From Gynuella sp. (GTDB taxonomy: Bacteria > Pseudomonadota > Gammaproteobacteria > Pseudomonadales > Natronospirillaceae): a stretch of 36,737 bases of DNA. The translations under genes were made by a program, and so were the position numbers. Below are positions 6,759 to 15,108 of this stretch, in pieces. Within the stretch, counting starts at the first letter, position 1. Each line of letters opens with the position of its first letter. The stretch lies in contig JANQHX010000001.1 in the NCBI GenBank assembly GCA_028282465.1, positions 1 through 36,737 on the forward strand, read 5' to 3'. The notes under the pieces were generated by a model. The model was not told the DNA's origin. It worked only from the letters and a program-made list of their open reading frames with translations, and made no database searches.

Positions 6759-8402
6759 TCACATACTCCTCACACATCTCACTTTGTTGTCGAGCCTTAA
6801 AATATCTCCTTGAGGGCCATGGTAGTAAAAAGAGCCAAAGCCAATATCTGTTGAACTCGAAGAACCGAATCCTTTCTTTCCATTGCTGCGTTGAGCACCA
6901 GCACCATGAACATCCATCATTTGACCATTAAAATAACCCAAGGCTTCACCAAACGATATGTAGGTTCCGTTTCTTCCTAAACCATCATAATCAACGTGGG
7001 TAGTTGATGCCCAGTAATAGCCATAGTCAGTGACACCAGCTTCGTTAGTAATAGCTGTAGCATTAAATATTGGGTCGATGGCTGCACTGCTAGTGGTGTC
7101 TGGTGACCGACTGTAATCAACAATAGAATGCAATTCTTTAACATCTGGTAAGCGCCAGTCGTCGTGATTAGCGGTCGTATCGCTTTCACAAAGGGTAATG
7201 GCATCGTCCCAGTCGGACGAAGCCGTATCATTTTTATGCCACATCAAATTAGTTGCAGAATCAGAAATAGTGTTGTCTCCGTTATCCACAAAGTTATTAA
7301 TGCCATATTTGGTGTTACCTGCAACACACAGTACGTAATATACGTTGCCCGTTGTTGGGTAACCTTTTATTCGGCCATCGACGAAATTCACACCGAACAT
7401 GGTGTTGTCACCATTCATGGTTGTTGAAACATAGATAGTTGAAGATGCATATTGGCCATCAATAATTCTTTCGCCTGCGGTTTGGTCTCCAAATGCTTTT
7501 TCAAAATCTTCATCAATAAATAGGGTTAAGGTTGAAGTATCGGTGCCGGTATAACTGCTAGGGTCTTCGCCGCTAAACTGAATAAGGGAATAGGCTTCTT
7601 TGATGGAAGGTAAGCGCCATTGGTACCCAGCCAGATCCAGGTCAGCACAATAACTCACTGCATCGCTTTGAGACATTTTGTCGCTGTAGTCTACCGTGCC
7701 GTTATTATCGGTGTCAGGAGATTGAGTCCAAACCAAACCTGTGTTGGAGTCAGTTATGGTTTCTCCATTGTCCGTTACATTATAGCTTGGTGGGGAGCTA
7801 CTATAATGAGCATCAACACCTATACCTATGCAAGTGGTCACTTCTCCATTGCCAGAGTTGTAGCAATTTGTTTGATTGGTATCCACGATTCGATAATCAA
7901 CAACAGTCCATACGCAGGTGAGTTTTGGCGTATCTATATCAGTGCTTCCAGCAATGCCGCTGCCATACTGAAGAACGCAACTTTGCGTCGGTGATTCTGG
8001 CTGTTGATCAATAGTGATATTGAATGCGTCGCCATCCTGTAATAGACCATCAAATGTTGCGACCCCGTTTTCAGTAATGGACAGTGAATCGGTTGAGTTG
8101 TTACTCAACATCAACCCGGATCCGAATAACCCAGATACCGTAATTGACAGGCTTACATCTGTGCTTGTTTGAGTTTCAGTACCTGTGCTGGTTTGCGTGC
8201 TTGTGCCTGTTTGAGTACTAGTATTTGTTTGAGTATCGGTATTTGTCGAGGTTTCAGTATCGGTACCTGTTTGAGTCTGAGTGCTGGTACTTGACTCTGT
8301 GTCAGTGCTGTTGTCAGCATTGTCTGAGTCTTCATCAGCAGGTGCGAGACAAGCAGTTAAACTAATGCTCAGCAAAGCAATCATTAAATATCGAATTTTC
8401 AT
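6759..8402 (-). CDS. Lipoprotein with two DUF1566 (Lcl C-terminal) domains
   Basis: Predicted envelope lipoprotein of about 547 residues. Starting at the ATG at 8402 gives MKIRYLMIALLSISLTAC, a signal peptide with lipobox LTAC and acylated Cys18. The longer open frame to 8477 would bury this signal. A linker of about 50 residues (roughly 30-80), made almost only of Thr, Ser, Gln, Asp and Glu, follows. Then comes a beta-rich stretch and two DUF1566 units, each with a VTDNGETITDSNTGLVW-type or DNTISDSATNLMW motif and WRLPSIKEAYSLI or WRLPDVKELHSIV. The family is found in adhesin-like and secreted proteins and is not enzymatically characterised. Paired cysteines in each unit may form disulfides. 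It lies 111 bases downstream of the ABC-F gene in the same direction. The role is unknown; surface binding is a guess. Confidence 0.8.
   Translation of the reverse strand: MKIRYLMIALLSISLTACLAPADEDSDNADNSTDTESSTSTQTQTGTDTETSTNTDTQTNTSTQTGTSTQTSTGTETQTSTDVSLSITVSGLFGSGLMLSNNSTDSLSITENGVATFDGLLQDGDAFNITIDQQPESPTQSCVLQYGSGIAGSTDIDTPKLTCVWTVVDYRIVDTNQTNCYNSGNGEVTTCIGIGVDAHYSSSPPSYNVTDNGETITDSNTGLVWTQSPDTDNNGTVDYSDKMSQSDAVSYCADLDLAGYQWRLPSIKEAYSLIQFSGEDPSSYTGTDTSTLTLFIDEDFEKAFGDQTAGERIIDGQYASSTIYVSTTMNGDNTMFGVNFVDGRIKGYPTTGNVYYVLCVAGNTKYGINNFVDNGDNTISDSATNLMWHKNDTASSDWDDAITLCESDTTANHDDWRLPDVKELHSIVDYSRSPDTTSSAAIDPIFNATAITNEAGVTDYGYYWASTTHVDYDGLGRNGTYISFGEALGYFNGQMMDVHGAGAQRSNGKKGFGSSSSTDIGFGSFYYHGPQGDILRLDNKVRCVRSM
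8155..8305. repeat. Short-period tandem repeat encoding a Thr/Ser/Gln linker
   Basis: The DNA has an imperfect 6- to 12-base periodicity (variants of TGTTTGAGTA and TGCTGGTTTG), encoding alternating Thr with Ser, Gln, Asp or Glu in the lipoprotein linker. Such repeats tend to vary in copy number between strains. Confidence 0.6.
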
Positions 8403-8513
8403 TTGGGTTAGCTCGTATCCATTTTGATTTGAATGTAGTAATAACCAACAGAGTAGACTAACCCTTAATAAGCGCATAACACCGCAGAACTAGCTTACGT
8501 TAAAAAAGGTAAC

Positions 8514-10076
8514 TCAAAACTCGAGGATTTTGTCTACCCCCACACATTTGACGAACCACATATCATGACTAACCAAGCAAAAACCACGACCATAATTCCT
8601 TAGTGCATTTATTAACAATTCCTTAGACTCCATATCTAAGTGATTGTCTGGCTCATCTAACAGTAGAAATGAAACCCTTGGTCGATGACTCACCATTAAC
8701 ATAGCCAGTTTCATCTTTTCTCCACCACTGAGTTCACTGCACTGAAGCATTACTCGTTCTCGACGAAAGCCAATACCTGACAAAAGTGTTCGATACTGAG
8801 TTTCAGTCTGGCCCGGACATCCGGCTTGTAGGTTTTCTAATAGACTAAGATTTTGATTAATAAGTGAATAGTGTTGATCTAGATAGACCAAAGGCACTGA
8901 GCCGTAAACGGTGCCAGCTTTGGGGGAAATTTCGCCCATTAGCATTTTAAGAAACGTCGACTTTCCTGATCCATTTTTACCTTTTAGATAAAGGGTATCA
9001 CCAGCATAAATACTGAGATTAAAGATAGACTGGCAACCAAAAGGCAATTGGGCTTGCTCTAATCGTCGTATCAGTTTTTTAACTTTAGACCCGTGCTTCA
9101 ATTTAAAATACTGGGGTTTCAATTGCTCTTTCTGAGCCGCTAGTTCAGAGATTTCATGTTGAACGCGCTGTATTTGATTATTTCTTTGCTTAATTCGGCC
9201 TCTGGCAGTGGATTCTGCGCATTCCTTTTTTCCATCCAACAAGCTTTTGGCTTGGCTACCTCTTAAAGCTTTACCCTGCCGTTCCCGCTGAGCAGCTTTC
9301 TGCTCCGCAATTTCTGCTAGTTTATGAAGTCGCTTTTCCTCAGCTTTGTTGCTAGCCAAGCTCTTATCAATAGCCTCGACTTGTCGTTTCTGGTCAATAA
9401 TAAAGTCATCATAACTTCCACTAAATTCTCGCAAGCCTAAAGAACTTAATGACCATATACTTGTGGCCAATTCTAGTAGCTGTTTATCGTGGCTAATGAG
9501 TAATAACGATCCTTTGTATTGTCGAATCTGTTCCGCTAGCCAAATCCGTGCTGAAAAATCCAAATGATTACTGGGCTCATCTAGAATGAGGCAATCGGAT
9601 TTTAAATAAAAACACCGCCAGAGTTTGAGCTTGACTCGTTCACCTCCGCTCAAGGTTTTGCATGGGTCACTCAATGCATGAGTAATATTCAATGCTTTTA
9701 GCATTGCGTCACAATGTTGTTGCAAACCCCAATCGCCGGCAATAGTGTCGAAGTCCGATTCCAAATACTCGCCAATGGCGACTCTTTCTAATGCATCCAG
9801 TTTATGCTGTACCTCTATAAACTCAGCAATGTTCAAACTAGCATTGAACAAGTCAGAATCCTGTTGATGAAATATGATTAGAGACCTAGGCCTTTGCACT
9901 TGGCCAGAACTTTGAGCAAGTTCCCCGGCTAATATGGCTGCCAAACAGCTTTTACCGGACCCATTTCGGCCGACCAACGCAGTAACACCAGGCCTTAAAG
10001 AAGCCGACAAATTACTAAACAACTCTGTGCCGTTTGGCAGACTAAAAGACAGATTAGAAAAAATTAGATTAGGCAT
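8514..10076 (-). CDS. ABC-F family ATPase (ribosome-associated)
   Basis: Soluble protein of 520 residues with two ATP-binding domains and no membrane segment, the ABC-F arrangement. Domain 1 has Walker A GRNGSGKS (about 37-44), signature LSGGE and Walker B LILDEPSNHLD. Domain 2 has Walker A GKNGSGKS, LSGGEKMKLAML and LLLDEPDNHLD. The linker between them (about 235-345) is rich in Lys, Arg, Glu and Gln and should form the interdomain helices that reach the ribosomal P/E sites. ABC-F proteins resolve stalled ribosomes or protect against ribosome-targeting antibiotics. The subfamily cannot be set by eye; Uup, YheS and resistance-type members remain possible. Its ribosome binding site sits in a hairpin after a possible leader peptide, which would fit an antibiotic- or stalling-responsive gene. 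The lipoprotein gene follows 111 bases downstream. Confidence 0.85.
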   Translation of the reverse strand: MPNLIFSNLSFSLPNGTELFSNLSASLRPGVTALVGRNGSGKSCLAAILAGELAQSSGQVQRPRSLIIFHQQDSDLFNASLNIAEFIEVQHKLDALERVAIGEYLESDFDTIAGDWGLQQHCDAMLKALNITHALSDPCKTLSGGERVKLKLWRCFYLKSDCLILDEPSNHLDFSARIWLAEQIRQYKGSLLLISHDKQLLELATSIWSLSSLGLREFSGSYDDFIIDQKRQVEAIDKSLASNKAEEKRLHKLAEIAEQKAAQRERQGKALRGSQAKSLLDGKKECAESTARGRIKQRNNQIQRVQHEISELAAQKEQLKPQYFKLKHGSKVKKLIRRLEQAQLPFGCQSIFNLSIYAGDTLYLKGKNGSGKSTFLKMLMGEISPKAGTVYGSVPLVYLDQHYSLINQNLSLLENLQAGCPGQTETQYRTLLSGIGFRRERVMLQCSELSGGEKMKLAMLMVSHRPRVSFLLLDEPDNHLDMESKELLINALRNYGRGFCLVSHDMWFVKCVGVDKILEF

Positions 10077-10080
10077 ATTA

Positions 10081-10103
10081 TTTCCCTTAATGATTCAGGG
10101 AAA
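10081..10103 (-). promoter_or_regulatory. Hairpin covering the ABC-F ribosome binding site
   Basis: On the minus strand TTTCCCT (10103-10097) pairs perfectly with AGGGAAA (10087-10081) around a 9-base loop. The AGGG of the 3' arm is the ribosome binding site, 7 bases before the ATG at 10076. When folded it would block initiation. The 5' arm overlaps the end of the possible leader ORF. Confidence 0.5.
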
Positions 10104-10169
10104 TTGCTTAGCCTTGAAGACACTTCTGAAACAGCGACTGCTGTAAGAATGGACAAGGAAACCAAACAC
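10095..10169 (-). CDS. Possible 24-codon leader peptide of the ABC-F gene
   Basis: A GTG at 10169, preceded by CAGGG with 7-base spacing, opens a 24-codon frame: (M)FGFLVHSYSSRCFRSVFKAK then QFP and TGA at 10097-10095. The last codons form the 5' arm of the hairpin that hides the ABC-F ribosome binding site, so a ribosome reaching the end would open it. Leader-peptide control is known for several ABC-F and erm resistance genes. This case rests on layout only. A second tiny frame, MNFRVS, starts at 10189. Confidence 0.3.
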   Translation of the reverse strand: MFGFLVHSYSSRCFRSVFKAKQFP

Positions 10170-10717
10170 TAACTAACCCTGAAATTCATTTACACAAAGC
10201 AAGACTTTGCTCTACAAATTCGATATCAGGATTTAGTTATTCATTTCGTTGTCGGACTCCTTGGAAAACGCGAAAATTCAAACACAGGCTCGCCAACAAT
10301 TCAACCCATATATGAGCCTAAGGTTAATATCTTAGAAAGTACCATTTTGCGTGGTTTTATTTGGTCTAGTTCCCTGACCCTAGCATTTCAAATTACTATT
10401 TTTTTAACTACTACTTTTCATGAAAACATTCTTATTAGATAGTCTTTTTGAAAAAGTAATAATTTTCGTCATATATTTTTCACAAATACTACCAATTGAC
10501 CCAATCGGTCATCGCTGAATAATGATGATTAAACCAGCTAAATACATTCTGGTTTAAAAAATAAATATTCATAAAAAAATAGCAATATCTTTCACTTCAA
10601 TATAATTCAGTTGTTACCATGTCAGCTGACTCACAAAATATTTTCTTAGTGTTTTTTGTTGTTGAAATCCATTCAAGACTCGACGAGCTTATTAATAATT
10701 CTTAAGGAGAAGTTCAG
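10170..10717. promoter_or_regulatory. AT-rich divergent region with a plus-strand promoter candidate
   Basis: A plausible sigma70 promoter for the plus-strand gene is TTGAAA (10448-10453), an 18-bp spacer and TATATT (10472-10477), leaving a leader of over 230 bases. A second -10-like TATAAT lies at 10601-10606 without a clear -35. The ABC-F promoter should read leftward from the first part of this stretch. No gene is seen. Confidence 0.35.
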
Positions 10718-11407
10718 GTGATCAAAAATATTTCACTTTCAATAATCATGTTTTTCACAGGCGCGTTGTCTTTCTATTTGATCTTTGAAGATCAAAACAC
10801 AGTGACGGTGAAATCAGGATTTGTTGAGCCGACCAATCAAAAAAATAACAACAATGAAAATATTTTTATAACGGACGCAGATCAAATCTCAGGTGACAGT
10901 AGTCCAATAAAAGAAATTCAAGAACAAAGTCTGTCACCTGACCAGTCGGCCATTAACGAAGACACCATTACTCAGTTATCTACCGAAAATGAAGAACTTA
11001 AAAGCACTATTAACGATATGAAAACCCAAGAGATTATGGCCTGGGTTGAAGAACTTAATAGTGGTATGGGCATACAAGCTCACGCAGTAAATAGTTTTGC
11101 TAACGAAGAAGTCAATCATGAGTGGTCTATCGCTCAAGAAGAGAAAATTCAAGATTTATTACTAGAAGACAGCCTTGCGAACTATCAAGTAACTGCTAGT
11201 GAATGTCGAACCAGAACCTGCAGAATTTCGTTTTTATCATCTAGCACAGGTGAATTTAATGCTCTAATTTCAGAGTTAACTGAACAATACAAAATTAGGT
11301 ATGGGGTCGAGCCTATTGTGATTTCACTCGGTGATGAAAACCAAGGAGCAGGAGAAATATTTATTTCTGAAGATAAAGATGCCTTTGGTCTACCTGACCT
11401 AATTTAA
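10718..11407 (+). CDS. Membrane-anchored periplasmic protein of unknown function
   Basis: 229 residues; start is GTG, supported by TAAGGAGA 7 bases upstream. An N-terminal hydrophobic helix (about 4-23) should anchor it in the inner membrane, with the rest in the periplasm. Next come an Asn/Ser-rich linker, a short predicted coiled coil (about 84-104) and a compact C-terminal domain. That domain carries SECRTRTCRISF with Cys163 and Cys168, a spacing suited to a disulfide. A C-R-T/S-x-x-C-R motif of this type recurs in uncharacterised exported proteins of proteobacteria, as I recall. The gene is 103 bases upstream of another exported protein gene in the same direction, so they may be co-transcribed. 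I do not recognise a function. Confidence 0.7.
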   Translation: MIKNISLSIIMFFTGALSFYLIFEDQNTVTVKSGFVEPTNQKNNNNENIFITDADQISGDSSPIKEIQEQSLSPDQSAINEDTITQLSTENEELKSTINDMKTQEIMAWVEELNSGMGIQAHAVNSFANEEVNHEWSIAQEEKIQDLLLEDSLANYQVTASECRTRTCRISFLSSSTGEFNALISELTEQYKIRYGVEPIVISLGDENQGAGEIFISEDKDAFGLPDLI

Positions 11408-11510
11408 CCTTTTATTTACCAAAACATAGTTTTTATAACTCGATGACAATTAATGTCGAGGGAATAGCTGTGGCCGCGTGCCACAAAATATCATGTAAAA
11501 GGAGAAAACA

Positions 11511-12086
11511 ATGAAAATAAAACTACTTGCCGTTGCCTTGGGTTTAACATTCGCTAGCTTGTCTCAAGCGGACTCTGTGACTAATACAGTGTTGTTGAAT
11601 GGATCTTATAAGAACCCGATCTGCGGTAACTTTGTTACCGTTTTTCAAGGCTATGGCACTACGGTTCAAACACTTGCTTGTGGAGGCACCCATGCAGCTA
11701 CCAAAGTAACTAACTCAAACGGCTGTACCATCAACCCAGCACCAGAAGTCGTTGACGGGGATACCACTACAACTCATACATTCAGTGGAACCTGTTGGTC
11801 ACCAAACCTGGTAAGAACGGTTACCGTTAAGGATTCTGTACCTATTATTGTTTATGCGACGCCATCCTTTTCTTACCCAGGTTGTGGCTGGCAACCACTC
11901 ACTGTTGTCACAGGCGTAAACATTTCGCAGTTTAAGTGTGGCGCAAACGTGCTGGCAACCAGAACGATAACCTCATTCTATGGCACCACATCTTGTGCAG
12001 TAGCCGCCTCACCTGGGTATATTGTGACACCACCAGCACCCAACAACTGCCATAACTACACAGTGACTAATGATCCTGATGCTTAA
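11511..12086 (+). CDS. Small secreted protein with two four-cysteine repeats, unknown function
   Basis: 191 residues with a clear Sec signal peptide (MKIKLLAVALGLTFASLSQA, cleavage near 20/21) and strong ribosome binding site AAAGGAG. The mature protein is Thr-, Val- and Asn-rich and contains eight cysteines at 38, 57, 72, 95 and 125, 143, 162, 180. The two sets are about 87 residues apart with similar spacing. The surrounding segments match in outline (CGN..TVFQG..ACGG.HAAT and CGW..TVVTG..KCGANVLAT), so the protein is an internal duplication of a domain of about 85 residues that probably holds two disulfides. It follows the membrane-anchored protein at 10718 and ends in a strong terminator. 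No known family was recognised. The role could be surface or extracellular. Confidence 0.75.
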   Translation: MKIKLLAVALGLTFASLSQADSVTNTVLLNGSYKNPICGNFVTVFQGYGTTVQTLACGGTHAATKVTNSNGCTINPAPEVVDGDTTTTHTFSGTCWSPNLVRTVTVKDSVPIIVYATPSFSYPGCGWQPLTVVTGVNISQFKCGANVLATRTITSFYGTTSCAVAASPGYIVTPPAPNNCHNYTVTNDPDA

Positions 12087-12110
12087 GAGTTAGTAGGTTT
12101 TAGATACTAG

Positions 12111-12139
12111 GGCCATCCACTGTGATGGCCTATTTTTTT
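12111..12139 (+). terminator. Rho-independent terminator
   Basis: GGCCATC (12111-12117) pairs with GATGGCC (12124-12130) around a 6-base loop and is followed by TATTTTTTT. It ends the plus-strand operon of the two exported proteins, just before the convergent chemoreceptor gene. Confidence 0.85.
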
Positions 12140-12154
12140 ATTTGAGAAGCCTAT

Positions 12155-13825
12155 TTAAGCATTAAACTTAGCTGATAGCCTGTGAATTAAATTAGCCTGC
12201 TCTTTTAAACTGAGTGTGTTTTGAGAAATTTCACTAAACTCTTTGCCAATGGTTTCTGTAATGGTTGCTATCTCAGTAACATTTCTTGATACATTGTTTG
12301 CCACGTTCGCCTGTTCATTGGAGGACGAGGCAACTTCAGTATTCATAGAAGAAAGTTTTTGAATGGATTCGGTACTCGATGCAACCAGCTCGCTGATTTT
12401 TGCCATGGCGTCAACCACCGCTGTTCGTTGAGTCACTGACGTGTTCATGTCTTCAATGGTTTTTGTTGCGCTGGCTTGAAGTTTATTCAAAATATCTTTT
12501 ATTTCGATGGTGCTTTGTTGGCTGCGCTGAGCCAAGCTTCTCACCTCATCAGCAACTACCGCAAAGCCTCTACCCTGTTCACCAGCCCTTGCCGCTTCAA
12601 TGGCTGCATTTAAGGCCAACAAATTGGTTTGTTCAGAAATACTTTGAATAACACTCAGAACAGAATGAATAGAGTCTACATTTCCGGCTAAATCTTCAAT
12701 TGAAGATTCAACACCCACCATAACCTTATCCAATTGTTCAAGTTGCTGGCCAGACGTATTCACCTGACTCAGAACTTCTTGTATTTCTTGATCTGCTGAA
12801 CCCGCAGCCGCTTTTGTTTCTTCAGTATTTTGAGCAATACCAGATGCAATAGATACAAGCTCTTCTAAAGCGCCAGATGCTGAACTGGTTTCTCCCTGTT
12901 GTGAAGATAACGCGCCGTCTAAGCTATTTTGCTTTTCATAAGCTTGTTCAGAAATTTTCTTTAGCTCTTGGCTCACTTGCTTTAAATAATTTATGTCTTC
13001 CGACATTAAGTCTAGAAATTGATTAAAATGAGAAGATATTTCTCCGATTAAATCAATGGGGCTTCCAGGAAGCTTTTTCGTTAGGTCTCCCTTCCCCTGA
13101 GCCAACTCAGCAACTGAGTCCCGAAGCACACCTAAAGATTTAATAATTTCTTTCGTCGCATAGGTCACCACCACAAATACTACTAATGCAACGATCCCAA
13201 ACAACACCAGGCTTGAAGCTAATCCGGCCATTTTACTAGCGCTTAACGATTCTCCCACTTGGCCCAGAACCTCTTCGTGGCTGTCAATGTAGAAGCCTGT
13301 TCCTAGCATTAAATTCCATTTAGGTATCCAAATGGCGTAGCTATGTTTTGTTGATGCTTCAGTTTCGCCAGGCTTCGGGAATTGGTAAGAATAAAATCCA
13401 GTGTTCTTCTTAGCCGCGTCAACTAGCCCTCGAATAATATAGTTACCAGTAGCATCTTGTAGATCCCAAAATTTTTCTCCCATGCCACTGGAGGAGTGAT
13501 GCAATAATCTGGTGCCGTCTCCAGTGTACCCAAATACATAACCGTCTCCATCATCAAACCTGAATGCCTTGAGCATTTCCATCGCTGGTTGTAATCCAGA
13601 GGTTCCTTCCAACTCGATGTAATCAAGAATGAGTCCATTAACTGATTCCATGATGGTATGTAGCCGTTTCTTTTCTACATCTACAATTGAGTTCTGTACA
13701 ATATTGGAAACCTCTTTGTTCACTGAGTTCAGAGTTCTGATCTCAATGATTAATCCAATAATAATTACTAGCAGAAAAGGGGCAAACGCTAATAGAAACA
13801 GTCGCGCTTTTAAAGAGCTTACCAT
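12155..13825 (-). CDS. Methyl-accepting chemotaxis protein with a single Cache sensor domain
   Basis: Transmembrane chemoreceptor of 556 residues. Order of parts: TM1 (about 8-28), periplasmic Cache-type domain (about 35-190, with [18 protein letters not shown] and [12 protein letters not shown], typical of sCache_2), TM2 (about 200-222), HAMP (about 223-275) and a long cytoplasmic coiled-coil signalling domain. The hairpin tip that contacts CheA and CheW is intact: [20 protein letters not shown] then [18 protein letters not shown]. The C terminus (LSAKFNA) lacks the CheR/CheB tether pentapeptide. sCache_2 receptors often sense small organic acids; the ligand here is unknown. The gene is monocistronic, with its promoter in the gap before soxR. 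Confidence 0.92.
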   Translation of the reverse strand: MVSSLKARLFLLAFAPFLLVIIIGLIIEIRTLNSVNKEVSNIVQNSIVDVEKKRLHTIMESVNGLILDYIELEGTSGLQPAMEMLKAFRFDDGDGYVFGYTGDGTRLLHHSSSGMGEKFWDLQDATGNYIIRGLVDAAKKNTGFYSYQFPKPGETEASTKHSYAIWIPKWNLMLGTGFYIDSHEEVLGQVGESLSASKMAGLASSLVLFGIVALVVFVVVTYATKEIIKSLGVLRDSVAELAQGKGDLTKKLPGSPIDLIGEISSHFNQFLDLMSEDINYLKQVSQELKKISEQAYEKQNSLDGALSSQQGETSSASGALEELVSIASGIAQNTEETKAAAGSADQEIQEVLSQVNTSGQQLEQLDKVMVGVESSIEDLAGNVDSIHSVLSVIQSISEQTNLLALNAAIEAARAGEQGRGFAVVADEVRSLAQRSQQSTIEIKDILNKLQASATKTIEDMNTSVTQRTAVVDAMAKISELVASSTESIQKLSSMNTEVASSSNEQANVANNVSRNVTEIATITETIGKEFSEISQNTLSLKEQANLIHRLSAKFNA

Positions 13826-14067
13826 TGAGTGCTCCAGACTAATTTTAAGTAAATAGATTTGATAAGGGCTGTTTACTTTACAGGCTAGCCTAAAAATATG
13901 GCTACCTCAAAGTCAGCAATAGGAATCAGTCTGGGTCTTATAAGCCTTGGAAAAATTAAACCAATCTATTAAAGAACTTCATAAATATTGGGTTTCTAGC
14001 AGGTGTATAGAACGACACTTGTGATGTATTTAAGAGACTAAGATATCTCTCTTTTAGTGACATTAGG

Positions 14068-14522
14068 TTACTGTTTTTCTGTTAGAACAACACCTTCTTC
14101 AACCCATCTAACAGGGCCATTACCCTGGTTCGCTAATATGTCATCCGGATTATGAAGCTTACAACTGTCCATAGATAAGCAGCCACAACCAATGCAAAAA
14201 TCTAATTCATCTCTGAGCACAATTAACCGGTTAATTCGATCAGTGAGGTCGCTTTGCCACTTTCGGGAAAGTTTTTCCCAGTCTTTTTTTTAATTGACTT
14301 ACTGGGCAATGAAGAAATGGCATCTGATATTTCAGAGAGACCCAAACCCAGCTGTTGCGCGGTTTTAATCAACGCAATTAATCGCAACACTGTTTTATCA
14401 TATCGGCGTTGGTTACCTGAATTTCGCCTGCTACTGATTAGTCCTTTTCTTTCATAGAAATGCAAGGTCGATATTTTTACTCCAGCTCTTTGTGCTACTT
14501 GTCCCACAGATAAATCAGACAT
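14068..14522 (-). pseudogene. soxR: soxR, interrupted by a one-base frameshift in an A8 tract
   Basis: MerR-family redox sensor carrying a 2Fe-2S cluster. The first frame (14522-14223) gives a normal N-terminal winged helix ([20 protein letters not shown]) but runs into a stop after 99 residues. In another frame the expected C-terminal half follows: DWEKLSRKW, then DELDFCIGCGCLSMDSCKL with all four cluster cysteines, then NPDDILANQGNGPVRW, ending at 14068. The break is at a run of eight A on the coding strand (plus 14284-14291). One extra A restores a single frame of 151 residues, the normal SoxR length. It may be a real mutation, a sequencing error, or slippage that makes some full-length protein. 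Ribosome binding site AAGGAG lies 8 bases before the ATG, and a SoxR-type operator lies upstream. Confidence 0.9.
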
Positions 14523-14544
14523 CTAGAATGCTCCTTAGGCTTAA

Positions 14545-14562
14545 TCTCAACCTATGTTGAGG
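14545..14562 (-). promoter_or_regulatory. SoxR operator (sox box) upstream of soxR
   Basis: CTCAAC-CTAT-GTTGAG, a perfect 6-bp dyad within an 18-bp site, matches the outer half-sites of the enteric sox box (CCTCAAG...CTTGAGG). It is nested in a second dyad, TTAGGCT/AGCCTAA, about 40 bp overall. Placed 22 bases before soxR with the ribosome binding site between, it suggests autoregulation. Confidence 0.6.
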
Positions 14563-14628
14563 TTTTAGCCTAAGTTAACACAGGCTACGAAATTACAAAT
14601 AGTATTTTTAATATGGCTTGACCAATCA

Positions 14629-15087
14629 TTAACCCTTTCTAATTTCTTCAGAGGCTTTTTTAATCCCATTTCGAATTCGTTGATGAGTACCACAGCGACA
14701 AATGTTAGTCATGCTTTGGTTAATTTCTTCATCTGACGGGTTTGGGTTTTGATTCAATAACGAGGCCGCTGCCATAATTTGGCCTGACTGACAGTAACCG
14801 CACTGTGGTACTTGTTCTTCACGCCATGCTTTTTGTAATGGGTGATCGCCATTAGGTGACAGTCCTTCGATGGTCGTAACCGATTTGCCTTCAACAGTAA
14901 TAACGGGAGTAATGCAGGAACGAGTGGCTAGACCATCGACATGCACGGTACAAGCTCCACAAACCCCTGCACCACAACCGAATTTTGTGCCTTGCAATCC
15001 AGCTTTTTCACGAATTACCCACAATAATGGCGTATCCGGCTCAACATCAATTTCAATGACTTGGTTATTTACTTCAAGTGTAATCAT
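14629..15087 (-). CDS. iorA: 2Fe-2S subunit of a molybdenum hydroxylase (isoquinoline 1-oxidoreductase alpha type)
   Basis: Small electron-transfer subunit, 152 residues as usual for the family. The N-terminal plant-ferredoxin-type cluster is held by Cys38, 43, 46 and 58 ([17 protein letters not shown]). The C-terminal cluster is held by Cys96, 99, 130 and 132 (QCGYCQSGQ and [11 protein letters not shown]). It should pass electrons from the molybdenum site of the large subunit to an external acceptor. It lies 21 bases downstream of the large-subunit gene in the same operon. No FAD subunit gene is present, which fits the two-subunit IorAB type (often linked to a cytochrome) and not a three-subunit xanthine dehydrogenase. 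Substrate may be an aldehyde or N-heterocycle and cannot be told from this subunit. Confidence 0.85.
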   Translation of the reverse strand: MITLEVNNQVIEIDVEPDTPLLWVIREKAGLQGTKFGCGAGVCGACTVHVDGLATRSCITPVITVEGKSVTTIEGLSPNGDHPLQKAWREEQVPQCGYCQSGQIMAAASLLNQNPNPSDEEINQSMTNICRCGTHQRIRNGIKKASEEIRKG

Positions 15088-15108
15088 ATTTATAACCTCA
15101 AGATTCTG

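Noticed and set aside
7620-7994. 124-codon plus-strand frame inside the lipoprotein gene
   Set aside because: Antisense shadow of a well-supported gene, with no protein features.
8155-8305. Tandem repeats considered as a CRISPR-like array
   Set aside because: The period is 6-12 bases and it is in frame within a coding region; no spacers or cas genes.
14223-14522. A genuine short 99-residue MerR-like regulator
   Set aside because: The rest of SoxR, including the cluster cysteines, follows in the next frame, so this is a frameshifted soxR and not a short protein.
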